Shown here: piece by piece, positions 16,677 through 25,448 of the stretch | Numbering within the stretch: position 1 is the stretch's first letter | Layout: every line of letters begins with the position of its first letter | NCBI RefSeq assembly: GCF_031177825.1 | Contig: NZ_JAPSKE010000003.1 | Coordinates: 248,001-312,000, forward strand | Length of the DNA stretch: 64,000 nucleotides | Direction of reading: 5' to 3' | From: Paenibacillus sp. | Lineage (GTDB): Bacteria > Bacillota > Bacilli > Paenibacillales > YIM-B00363 | Notes under the pieces: generated by a model | Told to the model about the DNA's origin: nothing | The model's database searches: none | What the model saw: the letters and a program-made list of their open reading frames with translations, nothing else | Made by a program: the position numbers and the translations under genes

Positions 16677-18275
16677 ATGAGTCACGACGTGAAGCATGAT
16701 ATCGAGAGCGGCGGTACCGTACTTGGCATCGAATTCGGTTCTACCCGCATTAAAGCCGTCCTGATCGGAAAAGACCATACCCCGATCGCTTCGGGCAGCC
16801 ATGATTGGGAGAACAGCTATGTCAATCAGATTTGGACGTACAGCTTAGAAGATATTTGGAAGGGCTTGCAAAATAGCTACCGTAAGATGGCTGACGACGT
16901 GAAGTCCAAATACGGAGTCGCCTTACGCACCGTCGGAGCGATCGGATTCAGCGGCATGATGCACGGCTATATGGCGTTCGACGAAGCCGGAGCGCTGCTC
17001 GTTCCTTTCCGAACGTGGAGAAACAATATTACGGAGCAAGCCTCCAAAGAACTAAGCGAGTTGTTTCGCTTCCATATTCCCCAGCGCTGGAGCATCGCGC
17101 ATCTGTATCAAGCCATTTTGAACCGAGAGGAGCACGTCTCCCGGATTCATTTCCAGACGACGTTAGCAGGGTATATTCATTGGAAGTTGACGGGGCAAAA
17201 GGTGCTGGGCGTCGGCGAAGCGTCCGGCGTATTCCCGATCGATATTCATACGAAGAAATACAACGCCGAAATGATCGATCAATTCAATGATTTGGTTGCC
17301 TCTAGGAACCTTCCATGGAAGCTGGAGGAGATCCTCCCTTCCGTTCTGGTTGCGGGGGAAAGCGCCGGCGCGCTCACGGAAGAGGGCGCTAAGCTGCTGG
17401 ATGTGAGCGGGGAGCTGCAGGCCGGCATTCCGCTTTGCCCCCCGGAAGGCGATGCAGGAACCGGAATGGTCGCGACCAATAGCGTAGCGAAGCGCACCGG
17501 CAACATATCCGCCGGAACCTCCGTGTTCGCCATGGTTGTCCTCGAGAAGGAATTATCCAAGGCGTATGAAGAGATCGACCTTGTCACCACGCCTGCCGGA
17601 AGTCTGGTCGCGATGGCGCATTCCAATAACTGCTCCTCGGACTTGAACGCCTGGGTCGGATTGTTCGACGAATTTACCAAGGCGATGGGGCTTTCCTTCG
17701 ATGCGGATCGGCTGTATGGAACCTTATTTAATCTGGCGCTCCAAGGCGACGCGGATTGCGGCGGACTGCTCGCTTACGGGTATTTGTCCGGCGAACACAT
17801 GACCCATTTCGAAGAAGGGCGACCCTTGTTCGTGCGGTCTTCGGACAGCAACTTCAATCTGGCGAACTTTATGCGCGTCCATCTCTACACGGCGCTCGGC
17901 GCCTTGAAGATCGGCATGGATATTCTGCTCAAGCAAGAAGCCGTGAAGTTGGATGAAATCTTAGGCCACGGCGGCTTGTTCAAGACGGCGGGCGTAGGCC
18001 AGAAGATCATGGCCGGCGCGCTCAACGTTCCGGTTTCCGTGATGGAGACGGCAGGCGAGGGAGGCGCATGGGGGATCGCGTTGCTTGCCTCCTATCTCAT
18101 CCGGAAGTCGGACGACGAAAGCTTGGATGAGTACCTAGACCGCAAAGTATTCGCCGGAAAAGCAGGAACGTCCGTCTCCCCCGACCCTAAGGACGTGGAA
18201 GGATTCGAAGTGTTTATGCAGCGCTACATCAAAGGATTGGCCATCGAAAGAGCGGCGGTCGATTATTTACAATAA
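16677..18275 (+). CDS. FGGY-family sugar kinase in the L-ribulokinase position (AraK-like)
   Basis: 532 residues. FGGY kinases phosphorylate sugars with ATP; here L-ribulose is the expected substrate because the gene sits between araD and araA. The actin-like fold is visible in the phosphate-1 loop [30 protein letters not shown], and the late segments [13 protein letters not shown] and [13 protein letters not shown]. It does not look like classical B. subtilis AraB, which begins with an IGVDFGT... segment and has a different middle. It resembles the alternative ribulokinase (AraK) known from Clostridium acetobutylicum. ATG 16677 is chosen since GAGGG (16666-16670) is six bases upstream; ATGs at 16659 and 16671 are poorly placed. 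The subfamily is inferred. Confidence 0.9.
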   Translation: MSHDVKHDIESGGTVLGIEFGSTRIKAVLIGKDHTPIASGSHDWENSYVNQIWTYSLEDIWKGLQNSYRKMADDVKSKYGVALRTVGAIGFSGMMHGYMAFDEAGALLVPFRTWRNNITEQASKELSELFRFHIPQRWSIAHLYQAILNREEHVSRIHFQTTLAGYIHWKLTGQKVLGVGEASGVFPIDIHTKKYNAEMIDQFNDLVASRNLPWKLEEILPSVLVAGESAGALTEEGAKLLDVSGELQAGIPLCPPEGDAGTGMVATNSVAKRTGNISAGTSVFAMVVLEKELSKAYEEIDLVTTPAGSLVAMAHSNNCSSDLNAWVGLFDEFTKAMGLSFDADRLYGTLFNLALQGDADCGGLLAYGYLSGEHMTHFEEGRPLFVRSSDSNFNLANFMRVHLYTALGALKIGMDILLKQEAVKLDEILGHGGLFKTAGVGQKIMAGALNVPVSVMETAGEGGAWGIALLASYLIRKSDDESLDEYLDRKVFAGKAGTSVSPDPKDVEGFEVFMQRYIKGLAIERAAVDYLQ

Positions 18276-18302
18276 AAATTATTCATGGAAGGGGTATGTG
18301 AC

Positions 18303-19781
18303 GTGCTTAACGTTAAACCTTATGAATTTTGGTTTTTGACCGGGAGCCAACATCTGTACGGACCTGAAACGCTGAAGGAGGTAGAGGCTCACTCCTTGGA
18401 GATGGTCGAAGGGCTGAATCAGGACCCGTCCGTTACTTATAAGATTGTGTTCAAGTCCCTTTTAACGACGCCGGAAGAAATCCGGAGTACCTTGATTCGG
18501 GCCAATAGCGACGAACGGTGCGCCGGCGTCATCACCTGGATGCATACTTTCTCGCCTTCCAAAATGTGGATTGGCGGTTTGTCGCAGTTGAACAAGCCGC
18601 ATCTGCACTTCGCGACGCAGTATAACCGCGAAATCCCGTGGAGTACGATCGATATGGATTTCATGAACACGAACCAAGCGGCGCACGGCGACCGCGAGCA
18701 TGGCTTTATCGGCACGCGGATGGGGCGTTCCCGCAAAGTCGTGTTCGGCCATTGGCAGAACGGCGAGGTACGCAAGCAAATCGCCAGCTGGCAAAGGACG
18801 GCTGTCGCCTTCTGCGAGAGCAAGACCTTAAAGGTGGCTCGTTTCGGCGACAACATGAGACAGGTTGCAGTGACGGAAGGCGACAAGGTAGAAGCGGAAA
18901 TCAAGTTCGGCTGGTCCGTGAACACCTATGGCGTCGGCGATTTGGCGCAACGCGTGAACGCCGTGTCGCAAGAGGCGGTGGATCGGCTGATGGCTGAATA
19001 TGAAGAGCATTATACCTTAGTGGCGGATACAGTAGAAAAACGGCAGGCGATCGATTATCAAGCGAGGCTTGAGCTGGCGATCCGAAGCTTCCTGGAAGAG
19101 GGCGGGTTCACGGCGTTCACCACGACGTTCGAGGATCTGCACGGTCTGGAGCAATTGCCCGGCTTGGCGGCGCAGCGGCTCATGGCGGAAGGTTACGGCT
19201 TTGCAGGCGAGGGAGATTGGAAGACGGCGGCGCTCGTGCGACTGATGAAGATCATGGCCGGCGGCAAGGGCACTTCGTTCATGGAGGATTACACCTACCA
19301 TCTGGAAGAAGGCAACGAGCTGGTGTTGGGCGCCCACATGCTGGAGATTTGCCCGACAATCGCGGCCGACAAGCCTCGGATCGAGGTTCATCCGCTCGGC
19401 ATCGGCGGGAAGGCGGACCCGGCGCGCATCGTATTCGACGGCCGCGGCGGTTCGGCGATCAATGCAAGCATCATCGATATGGGGAACCGGTTCCGATTGC
19501 TGGTCAACAAAGTCAATGCCGTAGAAGCGACCGAAGCGATGCCGAAGCTTCCGGTGGCAAGGGTGCTGTGGCAAGTGCTGCCGAACCTGAAGGATGGCGT
19601 CGAAGCGTGGATTCTGGCGGGCGGCGCTCACCATACCGGGTTCTCGTACGAGGTGACGACGGAGCAAATGCTGGACTTTGCAGAGATGTGCGGGATCGAG
19701 GCCGTCACGATCGATGAACGGACGGATCGGGTCAGCTTTCCGAACCAACTTCGGTTAAGCCAAACGGCCTGGAAGAACTAA
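18303..19781 (+). CDS. araA: L-arabinose isomerase
   Basis: 492 residues, near-collinear with B. subtilis AraA (about 496). It converts L-arabinose to L-ribulose in the cytoplasm using Mn2+. Conserved blocks are FWFLTGSQHLYGPETL, HTFSPSKMWI, DMDFMNTNQAAHGDREHGFI, GYGFAGEGDWKTAALVRLMK, SFMEDYTYHLE and ILAGGAHHTGFSYEVT. GTG 18303 is taken as start: AAGGGG at 18289-18294 is eight bases upstream, and the product then begins MLNVKPYEFWF. The upstream ATG 18285 overlaps the ribosome site. It is the last gene of the araD-kinase-araA operon and is followed by a terminator. Confidence 0.97.
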   Translation: MLNVKPYEFWFLTGSQHLYGPETLKEVEAHSLEMVEGLNQDPSVTYKIVFKSLLTTPEEIRSTLIRANSDERCAGVITWMHTFSPSKMWIGGLSQLNKPHLHFATQYNREIPWSTIDMDFMNTNQAAHGDREHGFIGTRMGRSRKVVFGHWQNGEVRKQIASWQRTAVAFCESKTLKVARFGDNMRQVAVTEGDKVEAEIKFGWSVNTYGVGDLAQRVNAVSQEAVDRLMAEYEEHYTLVADTVEKRQAIDYQARLELAIRSFLEEGGFTAFTTTFEDLHGLEQLPGLAAQRLMAEGYGFAGEGDWKTAALVRLMKIMAGGKGTSFMEDYTYHLEEGNELVLGAHMLEICPTIAADKPRIEVHPLGIGGKADPARIVFDGRGGSAINASIIDMGNRFRLLVNKVNAVEATEAMPKLPVARVLWQVLPNLKDGVEAWILAGGAHHTGFSYEVTTEQMLDFAEMCGIEAVTIDERTDRVSFPNQLRLSQTAWKN

Positions 19782-19801
19782 GGAATCCTGAACCGCAATC
19801 C

Positions 19802-19842
19802 AAGCCCGCTACGCGACTAACGCTCGCGTCGCGGGCTTTTTC
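19802..19842 (+). terminator. Terminator after araA
   Basis: AAGCCCGC (19802-19809) pairs with GCGGGCTT (19831-19838), with an inner ACGCGA/TCGCGT stem, followed by TTTT. It ends the arabinose operon. Confidence 0.9.
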
Positions 19843-19850
19843 CGCTCCCG

Positions 19851-20523
19851 ATGAACAGCCAAAGAATGATTAACGATATGATGATTCAAGCGGAATTCGA
19901 AATTTCGGAGGCGTATATCCGCGCGGCCACTTCGAAGCAAATCGATAACTCGCTGACCGGGGATGTCGGCTATGGCTACCAAATCTGGTGCGAGGAAGAT
20001 AACGGGTTCTCCTTCCGCGGCATGGGATCTCAATTCGCCCTCGTTTATCCGGAGAGAGAGTTGGCGTTTGCCTGTAACTCGGACACCCAAATGATGGGGC
20101 ACATCGCACGGATTCTACTGAGGAATGTGTTCCGGGAAGAACTCTTGGCGAAAATCCAAGACCGACCGCTGCCTGCCGACGATGCCGCAGGGAAGGCGCT
20201 TGAAATCAAGCTCGACAGCCTAAACCTCATTCCGCAACAGGGCAGCCTGACCTCTTCCTATGTCGAGAAATAACGGGAAGTGGTACCGGTTACACGAAAA
20301 CCCAATGAACATCCCTCGGATGCGGTTCCTATTCGAAGGCGAAGAAGGACGTTGGGAATACGAAAATGAATCGGGTTTGCATCGGTTCGACTTTGGAATC
20401 GATTTAGGTACGACTAAAATGTCCTTTTCCTTTACGGAAAATAAAATATCGGTTCATATGCTGAAGGCGGCCGAGTGGTTTCTAGACGAATACTCGGGCT
20501 TCGCCGGCGGAGCGCTGGCTTGA
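19851..20523 (+). pseudogene. Decayed serine hydrolase (beta-lactamase family), C-terminal remains only
   Basis: Two consecutive open stretches in different frames together resemble the C-terminal half of a cytoplasmic beta-lactamase-fold serine hydrolase. The first (19851-20273) has EAYIRAATSKQIDNS and GYGYQIWCEEDNGFSFRGMG; compare ATADLISN and GYGFQFWRCRHGAYRGDGAFG in the intact relative at 34461-35927. The second (from about 20260, shifted by one frame) has LHENPMNIPRMRFLFEGEEG and ends with MLKAAEWFLDEYSGFAGG. The N-terminal half with the SxxK nucleophile is missing and the second part appears internally shortened. A terminator follows. This is a broken gene, not a pair of small genes. 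Confidence 0.75.
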
Positions 20524-20571
20524 AGTCCTCAGGTTCATAATAATGCGAATCGAATACCTTCGGAGGCGGCA

Positions 20572-20598
20572 AAAGTGCAGTTCTTGCACTTTTTTTGT
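20572..20598 (+). terminator. Terminator after the decayed serine hydrolase
   Basis: An 8-bp stem (AAAGTGCA / TGCACTTT) with loop GTTCT is followed by a T-run. It marks the old 3' end of the gene. Confidence 0.85.
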
Positions 20599-20772
20599 TT
20601 TGGGCTCCGTATATTTCGAAAGGGTGGTTAGCTTTGCTGGCCGGGCTGTTGCCTGTGACGCCTGCAAGCGCGGAGACGGTGGAACCCGTCGTCGCCGGAG
20701 CCGCGATCTACCACGTATCGCCGGAAGGGGACGACGCCGACCCGGACAGCTCGATACATCAGGGGAAAAGAG
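20595..20772 (+). pseudogene. Relic of a secreted beta-helix-type protein (N-terminal fragment)
   Basis: The frame reads a signal-peptide-like stretch (LALLAGLLPVTPASA) followed by IYHVSPEGDDADPDSS. The latter is the usual opening of right-handed beta-helix proteins such as pectate lyases (YYVSP-G-D-NPG type). It then runs into unrelated sequence after about residue 60 and stops. There is no good ribosome site, since the start lies in the T-run of the preceding terminator. I read it as the stump of a polysaccharide-active secreted protein cut off on both sides, perhaps at the IS-like end at 20773. The length is too short for certainty. Confidence 0.45.
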
Positions 20773-20796
20773 GTCTAACTTTATGGGGTCGCTTCA
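20773..20796. mobile_element. Possible solo terminal repeat of an IS3/IS150-type element
   Basis: Read on the minus strand the stretch begins TGAAGCGACCCCATAAAG and continues TTAGACC. This resembles the TGAACTG.ACCCCA...TTGGAC-style ends of IS150-group elements. No transposase or second end is in the window. It sits exactly where the secreted-protein relic loses similarity. Confidence 0.35.
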
Positions 20797-20843
20797 CGCC
20801 GGGCGGTCTTTTTGTTTTGGGTTCGGAAAACGTATTCCGAGAT

Positions 20844-20914
20844 AAAAGTTTCATGAAACAATGAAACAAATTTCAATAAATCAATTGACCTCCCTTGAGT
20901 TCGACATATATAAT
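20844..20914 (+). promoter_or_regulatory. Shared 45-bp operator element and sigma-A promoter of the PA14-esterase gene
   Basis: The block 20844-20888 matches 25252-25296 in register: AAAAGTTTCAT, 8 variable bases, GAAACAAATTTCAATAAAT, 3 variable bases, TTGA. It contains the 12-bp palindrome GTTTCATGAAAC (20848-20859) and GTTTC-N10-GAAAC. The final TTGACC (20885-20890), an 18-base spacer and a perfect TATAAT (20909-20914) form the promoter. The likely binder is the LacI-type protein encoded at 24153. Confidence 0.7.
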
Positions 20915-20928
20915 ATCGCTGAAAGCAA

Positions 20929-20945
20929 TGGAAGCGCTTGCTTCC
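20929..20945. promoter_or_regulatory. Candidate cre site downstream of the promoter
   Basis: TGGAAGCGCTTGCTTCC is a near-palindrome with the central GCGCTT typical of CcpA/LacI-family operators. It starts 15 bases after the -10 box, where binding would block transcription. Confidence 0.5.
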
Positions 20946-20989
20946 GGCGGTACGAAACGCCAATCTTTTGAAGAGGGAAGGTGTTCGGC

Positions 20990-23983
20990 TTGAAGGTACG
21001 TATTCGAAGCGAATGGGGTGTCTTGAAGAGGAAAGCGACGATTTGGTTCGCGATCGCGGCCATGTTTTGGACGAGCTTGCCGCTCCCCGCGGCGGAAGCG
21101 GCCGCGAACGGGTTGCAAGCGCAATACTATAACGATATCGGCTTTACGGATTTGGCGACGACCCGAACGGACGCGGCGGTCGACTTCGCCTGGGGCGCCG
21201 GGTCGCCGGCGCCTTCCGTCGATCCGGACACGTACTCGGTTCGATGGGAAGGCCGCGTGAAAGCGCCGTTTACCGGTATGTATACGTTTTATACCGAGTC
21301 GGTCGGCCGCGTGCGGTTATGGGTGAACGAGACGCTGCTGATCGACCATGGGAACGATCATGCCCTTGCGGAGGACAGCAACACGATCGCCCTCTCGGCG
21401 GATTCGACGTATGCCATTCGAATCGAATACGCCTATAGCGCGGGAGGCTCGGTCATGCGGCTGCTTTGGTCGGGCGACGAGCTGGCGAAGCAGACGGTTC
21501 CCTCTACGGCGCTATTCGTTCCTTCCGCGGAGATGGACGCCGCGGATCCGTTCCAAGGCTATTTGACGGGCGTCGCTCCAACGATCGTTCAGACGATCGG
21601 CGACCAGACGAACGGCGGCATTCGTATCCGGGAGCTGAAATTTAAGTCGCGAACGGTAAACGGCGTCGACACCCTCGTGTATGCGTCCATCGCGTCCCCT
21701 GCCGCCGCGGGAACATATCCCGGCATTCTCGTCCTGCACGGGGGAGGCGGCGCCGCCATGACGGCGGAGGCGTCCGACTGGGCAGCCCGCGGGTACGTCG
21801 CGCTGACGATCGACATTCCGTCCATCGCGGACCCGGCGACGACGCGCTCCACGGGCGACTGGCAGACGCGGCAGTATTTCGGGACGAACATGTCGCTGCA
21901 TACGCTGTTCGACGGGCAGCTCGCAAGTTTGCAGGCGCTGTACCTGCTCCGCTCGCTGCCGGAGGTCGATCCCGCCAATATCGGCGTCAAGGGATATTCC
22001 TGGGGCTCCTATATGGCGACGGCGGTCGCTTCGTTGGCCGGCCCTCAGGTGAAGGCGGTATTCCCGGTATTCGGGGGCGGCTTCTTCGACCGCGGCACTA
22101 TTTTCGGAGACGACTATCAATACGCCGATCCGGCGGGCGTCACCGCCATGTTCCGGTATTTGGACCCGGCTCGCCGCATCGGCGGGATGACCGCTCACTA
22201 TTTCGGATATTACAATACGAACGACTTTGCCTTCTGGCCGCCGCAGTTGATGGCTCAATTCGCGTTGATCGGCAGCGACAAGAACTTGCTCTGGTGCCCG
22301 AACGCCGACCATACGGTGGCGATGTGCGGGGGAGATTCGTCGCCGCAATTTTTCGATTATCATCTGAAAGGATCGGGGCCGCCGCTGCCGAAGGCGCAGG
22401 CGACCGGAGCCGCGCCGGAGGGCGCGGGCGTCAAAGTGACGTTCGACGTAACGGCGTCGACGGCGCTTACGGAGACGAAAGTGTACTACAGCGCATCCCC
22501 CGACGGGGAGGCATGGACCGAACGACAGTGGGTCGGCGTGAACGCGACCGCGGTCGGTGCGGACGCGTTCGAAGCCGTCGTGCCTTCGGCGAACGCCGAT
22601 TGGTTCGCTTACGTCGCCGACGCGAACGGCGTCGCCGTATCCAGCGTAATGGGGAGAGGGACGTCGCTGTCGATCCCGCAGATGGAGCCGGGCGTTCACG
22701 CCGGCCGGACGACGACGATGATCGACAACTTCGACGATTACGGCCGGCTGCACGCCAAATCCGACAATTTGACGTTGGACGGCTCGCAGCCGGAGCAATT
22801 TTTGGGCGACGCTTCCCGATTGGCGCAGACGACCAAGACGAACGAAACGATCGTGTACAAGACGACGGGCGACATCGAGCATATCATGGCTGACGCGTTC
22901 TTCTATACCGGGGACGTTATCGGCGAATTCCAGTTTTTCGTCTCGAACGACGGCCAGACGTTCACGCAAGTGACGCCGTTGAAAAATCCATTTAAAAATT
23001 TCGTCTGGCGCAAAATGCAATACGAGCTTCATGACGTGCCCGAGGGGAGCCGATACTTAAAAATACGGTTTCCGACGGACGCGCAGCAGGTGTGGACGCC
23101 GCAGCTCGGCCGCGTGCTGATTCGCTACGCGTCGAACGTCGTCACGGACCCGTTGGCCGGCTGGACGTCCGTGGACAGCCGCACGCCGGGGCTTGAAATC
23201 GACGCCGTCGCTCCCGAATGGGCCGAGCGCGATACGAGCCGGGCGAAGCGGATCGGCAACACGACGGAGCATCTCGTGTATCGCGCGTTCGATCTCGAAG
23301 GCTTCCTAGTCAAAGTTCATTCGTACGGCAATCCGTATCCGGCGGGACAGGTCGCCTTCTATGCGTCGCCGGACGGGGTCGCCTTCGATCCGATCGCCGT
23401 CAAGCCGACGATGACGTCGGACGCGATCGGCAACGGTTGGTACCGGACGTACTTCGAGCCGATGTCGCCGATGCCGCAGGGCGCGAACTACTTGAAGATC
23501 GAATTGAAGAACGATCCGTCCGGGTATTCGCCGCAGATCGCGAACGTCAAGCTGTACGCGCCGTCGGACCTCGTCGACGACCTGAACGACTGGACGGCGA
23601 CGGTGAGCCAATCCGCGGGCTGGCGGCTGGACGATGCCGGCGCGGCTTCGTACTTCGACGGCGACGCCGCGCGCGCGACGCGGACGGGGCTGTCGACGGA
23701 GCATCTGATCTACGACGTCGGCACGATCGGCGGGTTCGAAGCCCGAATGTACTACTTCGTACAGCCGGCGACCGTAAAGTTCTATACATCGAGCGACCAG
23801 ACGGCCTGGACCGAAATCCCGTCTTCGCCTTCGTCGGTCGCGCCGACGGCCGACGGTTGGTACAGAGCGACGTATCTGCCGCAATCGGCGATCCCGGCGG
23901 ACCACCGATACTTGAAAGTGGAGTTATCCGGCGGTACGGACGAGTGGGGAACGCAGCTGTCCCGGCTGTCGATCGATCGGTAA
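20990..23983 (+). CDS. Secreted PA14-domain alpha/beta-hydrolase (acetyl-xylan-esterase-like) with three discoidin-like modules
   Basis: 997 residues with a signal peptide cut near AEA-AAN (about residue 37). PA14 carbohydrate-binding domain at about 40-180; alpha/beta-hydrolase at about 195-470 with nucleophile elbow GYSWGS (Ser337) and catalytic His441 in NADHTV; then three copies of the ~130-residue beta-rich module at about 577-705, 720-860 and 862-997, each ending in a YLKI...PQ segment. The hydrolase resembles dienelactone/acetyl-xylan-esterase proteins and could remove acetyl or other acyl groups from a glycan outside the cell. TTG 20990 is preferred to GTG 20981 because GGGAAGG at 20975-20981 is eight bases upstream. 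It is transcribed alone from the shared-operator promoter and has its own terminator. Confidence 0.88.
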   Translation: MKVRIRSEWGVLKRKATIWFAIAAMFWTSLPLPAAEAAANGLQAQYYNDIGFTDLATTRTDAAVDFAWGAGSPAPSVDPDTYSVRWEGRVKAPFTGMYTFYTESVGRVRLWVNETLLIDHGNDHALAEDSNTIALSADSTYAIRIEYAYSAGGSVMRLLWSGDELAKQTVPSTALFVPSAEMDAADPFQGYLTGVAPTIVQTIGDQTNGGIRIRELKFKSRTVNGVDTLVYASIASPAAAGTYPGILVLHGGGGAAMTAEASDWAARGYVALTIDIPSIADPATTRSTGDWQTRQYFGTNMSLHTLFDGQLASLQALYLLRSLPEVDPANIGVKGYSWGSYMATAVASLAGPQVKAVFPVFGGGFFDRGTIFGDDYQYADPAGVTAMFRYLDPARRIGGMTAHYFGYYNTNDFAFWPPQLMAQFALIGSDKNLLWCPNADHTVAMCGGDSSPQFFDYHLKGSGPPLPKAQATGAAPEGAGVKVTFDVTASTALTETKVYYSASPDGEAWTERQWVGVNATAVGADAFEAVVPSANADWFAYVADANGVAVSSVMGRGTSLSIPQMEPGVHAGRTTTMIDNFDDYGRLHAKSDNLTLDGSQPEQFLGDASRLAQTTKTNETIVYKTTGDIEHIMADAFFYTGDVIGEFQFFVSNDGQTFTQVTPLKNPFKNFVWRKMQYELHDVPEGSRYLKIRFPTDAQQVWTPQLGRVLIRYASNVVTDPLAGWTSVDSRTPGLEIDAVAPEWAERDTSRAKRIGNTTEHLVYRAFDLEGFLVKVHSYGNPYPAGQVAFYASPDGVAFDPIAVKPTMTSDAIGNGWYRTYFEPMSPMPQGANYLKIELKNDPSGYSPQIANVKLYAPSDLVDDLNDWTATVSQSAGWRLDDAGAASYFDGDAARATRTGLSTEHLIYDVGTIGGFEARMYYFVQPATVKFYTSSDQTAWTEIPSSPSSVAPTADGWYRATYLPQSAIPADHRYLKVELSGGTDEWGTQLSRLSIDR

Positions 23984-24026
23984 CGGCAGGTTAGAAAAGA
24001 ATCGACTTCGCGCGAGTCCCATCCCG

Positions 24027-24058
24027 CAAGCCGCATCCCTATGGATGCGGCTTGTTTT
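24027..24058 (+). terminator. Terminator after the PA14-esterase gene
   Basis: A 12-bp perfect stem (CAAGCCGCATCC / GGATGCGGCTTG) with loop CTAT, followed by TTTT. Confidence 0.93.
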
Positions 24059-24083
24059 CCTTCTCTCCCATTTACACTAGTTT

Positions 24084-24122
24084 ATGAAACATGTTGAATT
24101 TTGTTTCCTTGGGTGCTATGAT
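24084..24122 (+). promoter_or_regulatory. LacI-gene promoter with inverted-repeat operator
   Basis: TTGAAT (24094-24099), a 17-base spacer and TATGAT (24117-24122) form a sigma-A promoter. GAAAC (24086-24090) and GTTTC (24103-24107) form an inverted repeat around the -35 box, using the same half-sites as the element at 20844 and 25252. This suggests that the repressor controls its own gene. Confidence 0.6.
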
Positions 24123-24152
24123 ACCCGTAACTACGTTATGGGGAGCTGCCGC

Positions 24153-25184
24153 ATGAAGAAAGTAACGCTGCAGATGATCGCGGATCAATTGCAAATTTCC
24201 AAATCGCTCGTCTCGAAAGCGCTTGCCAACCAGAAAGGCGTGAACGAAGAGACGAAAGAGAAAGTCCGGCTTACGGCCATGAATATGGGATACATGATCA
24301 ACTCGTCGGCGCTGTCCATCTCCGCTTCACGCACGGGCAACGTCGCCGTCGTCGTGCCGAGAAGCGACCTGAAAGACTTCGAATATTGGGGACGGATCTT
24401 GCACGGGATCGAGAAAGCGCTCAGCGAGAAGTCGTTCAGCATGATCTTATCGGGCATCGACCCGAACGTCGCGACGAGCGAAGGGCTGCCGAGCTGCGTC
24501 ACGGACCGGAAGGTGGACGGCGCGCTCGTCCTCGGCGCCGTTCCGCTGGCGTATATTCTCGCGATTCAGGTGACGGGCATTCCGGTCGTGCTCGTCGACG
24601 TGCCTCACTTCGTGCAGATGAAGCTGGATCACGTGCTGGCGGAAAACAATCTAGGCGGTTACGACGCCACCAAGTATTTGCTGGATCGAAACCACCGGCG
24701 CATCGGATTCGTCGGCGACGTCTCGTACGCGTCGAGCTTCGCGGCGCGTCACGCAGGGTTTCTAGACGCCGTGAAAGATTTCAAGACGGAGCGCGAGGTC
24801 GAGATCGAAGCGGTTTCGTTCACGGACGCCCGCGGGGACAGCATCATCCCGTATTCCTTAGGCGATGCGGACATCGAGCGCATCCGCGAGACGGGATTGA
24901 CGGGGCTCGTCTGCGGCAACGACCCCGTTGCGTTCGAAGTGATGCAGTCGCTGGAGCGGGTCGGGCTGAGCTGCCCGCAGGACGTCTCGTTGATCGGCTT
25001 CGACAACGTGCAGAAGTGCCAGTGGGTGACTCCTGCTTTGACATCCATAGACGCCTGCAAAGAGACGATGGGCACCCGATCGGCGGAGATGCTGTTCCGA
25101 AGAATGCAGCAGACCGATTTTCGCGCGGAGCATGTTCGGATCACGACGGAAATCATCGAACGGGAATCGGTGAGAAGTTTATAA
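24153..25184 (+). CDS. LacI/GalR-family transcriptional regulator of the mannoside locus
   Basis: 343 residues. The N-terminal LacI helix-turn-helix (VTLQMIADQLQISKSLVSKALA) is followed by the hinge region and a sugar-binding periplasmic-protein-like core (VDGALVLGAVPL, GYDATKYLLDRNHRRIGFVGD, SLIGFDNVQ). ATG 24153 is chosen because the LacI head begins at once; the frame is open upstream but overlaps the promoter. It lies between the esterase gene and the long mannoside operon, and GAAAC/GTTTC half-sites are found at all three promoters. A local repressor or activator role is therefore inferred. The inducer is unknown, perhaps an imported mannoside. Confidence 0.93.
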   Translation: MKKVTLQMIADQLQISKSLVSKALANQKGVNEETKEKVRLTAMNMGYMINSSALSISASRTGNVAVVVPRSDLKDFEYWGRILHGIEKALSEKSFSMILSGIDPNVATSEGLPSCVTDRKVDGALVLGAVPLAYILAIQVTGIPVVLVDVPHFVQMKLDHVLAENNLGGYDATKYLLDRNHRRIGFVGDVSYASSFAARHAGFLDAVKDFKTEREVEIEAVSFTDARGDSIIPYSLGDADIERIRETGLTGLVCGNDPVAFEVMQSLERVGLSCPQDVSLIGFDNVQKCQWVTPALTSIDACKETMGTRSAEMLFRRMQQTDFRAEHVRITTEIIERESVRSL

Positions 25185-25195
25185 TAAAAAGAAGG

Positions 25196-25236
25196 AAGTC
25201 TTGTCCCAACGTGCGTTGGCGAACAAGACTTTTCTT
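25196..25236 (+). terminator. Terminator after the LacI gene
   Basis: AAGTCTTGT pairs with ACAAGACTT around an inner CCAAC/GTTGG stem, followed by TTTCTT. Confidence 0.85.
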
Positions 25237-25251
25237 ACATTCATTTTCATT

Positions 25252-25321
25252 AAAAGTTTCATTAAAAACGGAAACAAATTTCAATAAATAGGTTGAATTA
25301 ACTGTTTGTATCCGATATATT
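25252..25321 (+). promoter_or_regulatory. Second copy of the shared operator element, promoter of the mannoside operon
   Basis: The 45-bp block 25252-25296 aligns without gaps to 20844-20888. Its end provides TTGAAT (25293-25298); a 17-base spacer leads to TATATT (25316-25321). The untranslated leader is about 120 bases and contains nothing else I recognise. Confidence 0.68.
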
Positions 25322-25448
25322 TAAGGTGAAGCGTGAATAACGGAGTTTCGGGGGAGGAGGCTCGAGGCAGGGAGATGCCGAAAAGTTGAAGCAGTGTCGG
25401 AAACAGTTGAAACGAGCGACGTTAGGATCGAGGGGGGCATGAGAGCGG

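Larger units (their letters stand above)
20524..20989. other. 466-base stretch without an intact gene
   Basis: From left to right this stretch holds a terminator (20572), a secreted-protein relic (20595), an IS-like end (20773), the shared 45-bp operator/promoter element (20844-20914) and a cre-like palindrome (20929-20945). No functional coding sequence is visible in it. Confidence 0.7.

Noticed and set aside
21512..23032. Long minus-strand open frame opposite the PA14-esterase gene
   Set aside because: Arg-rich shadow of a clear secreted protein; no start signals or motifs.
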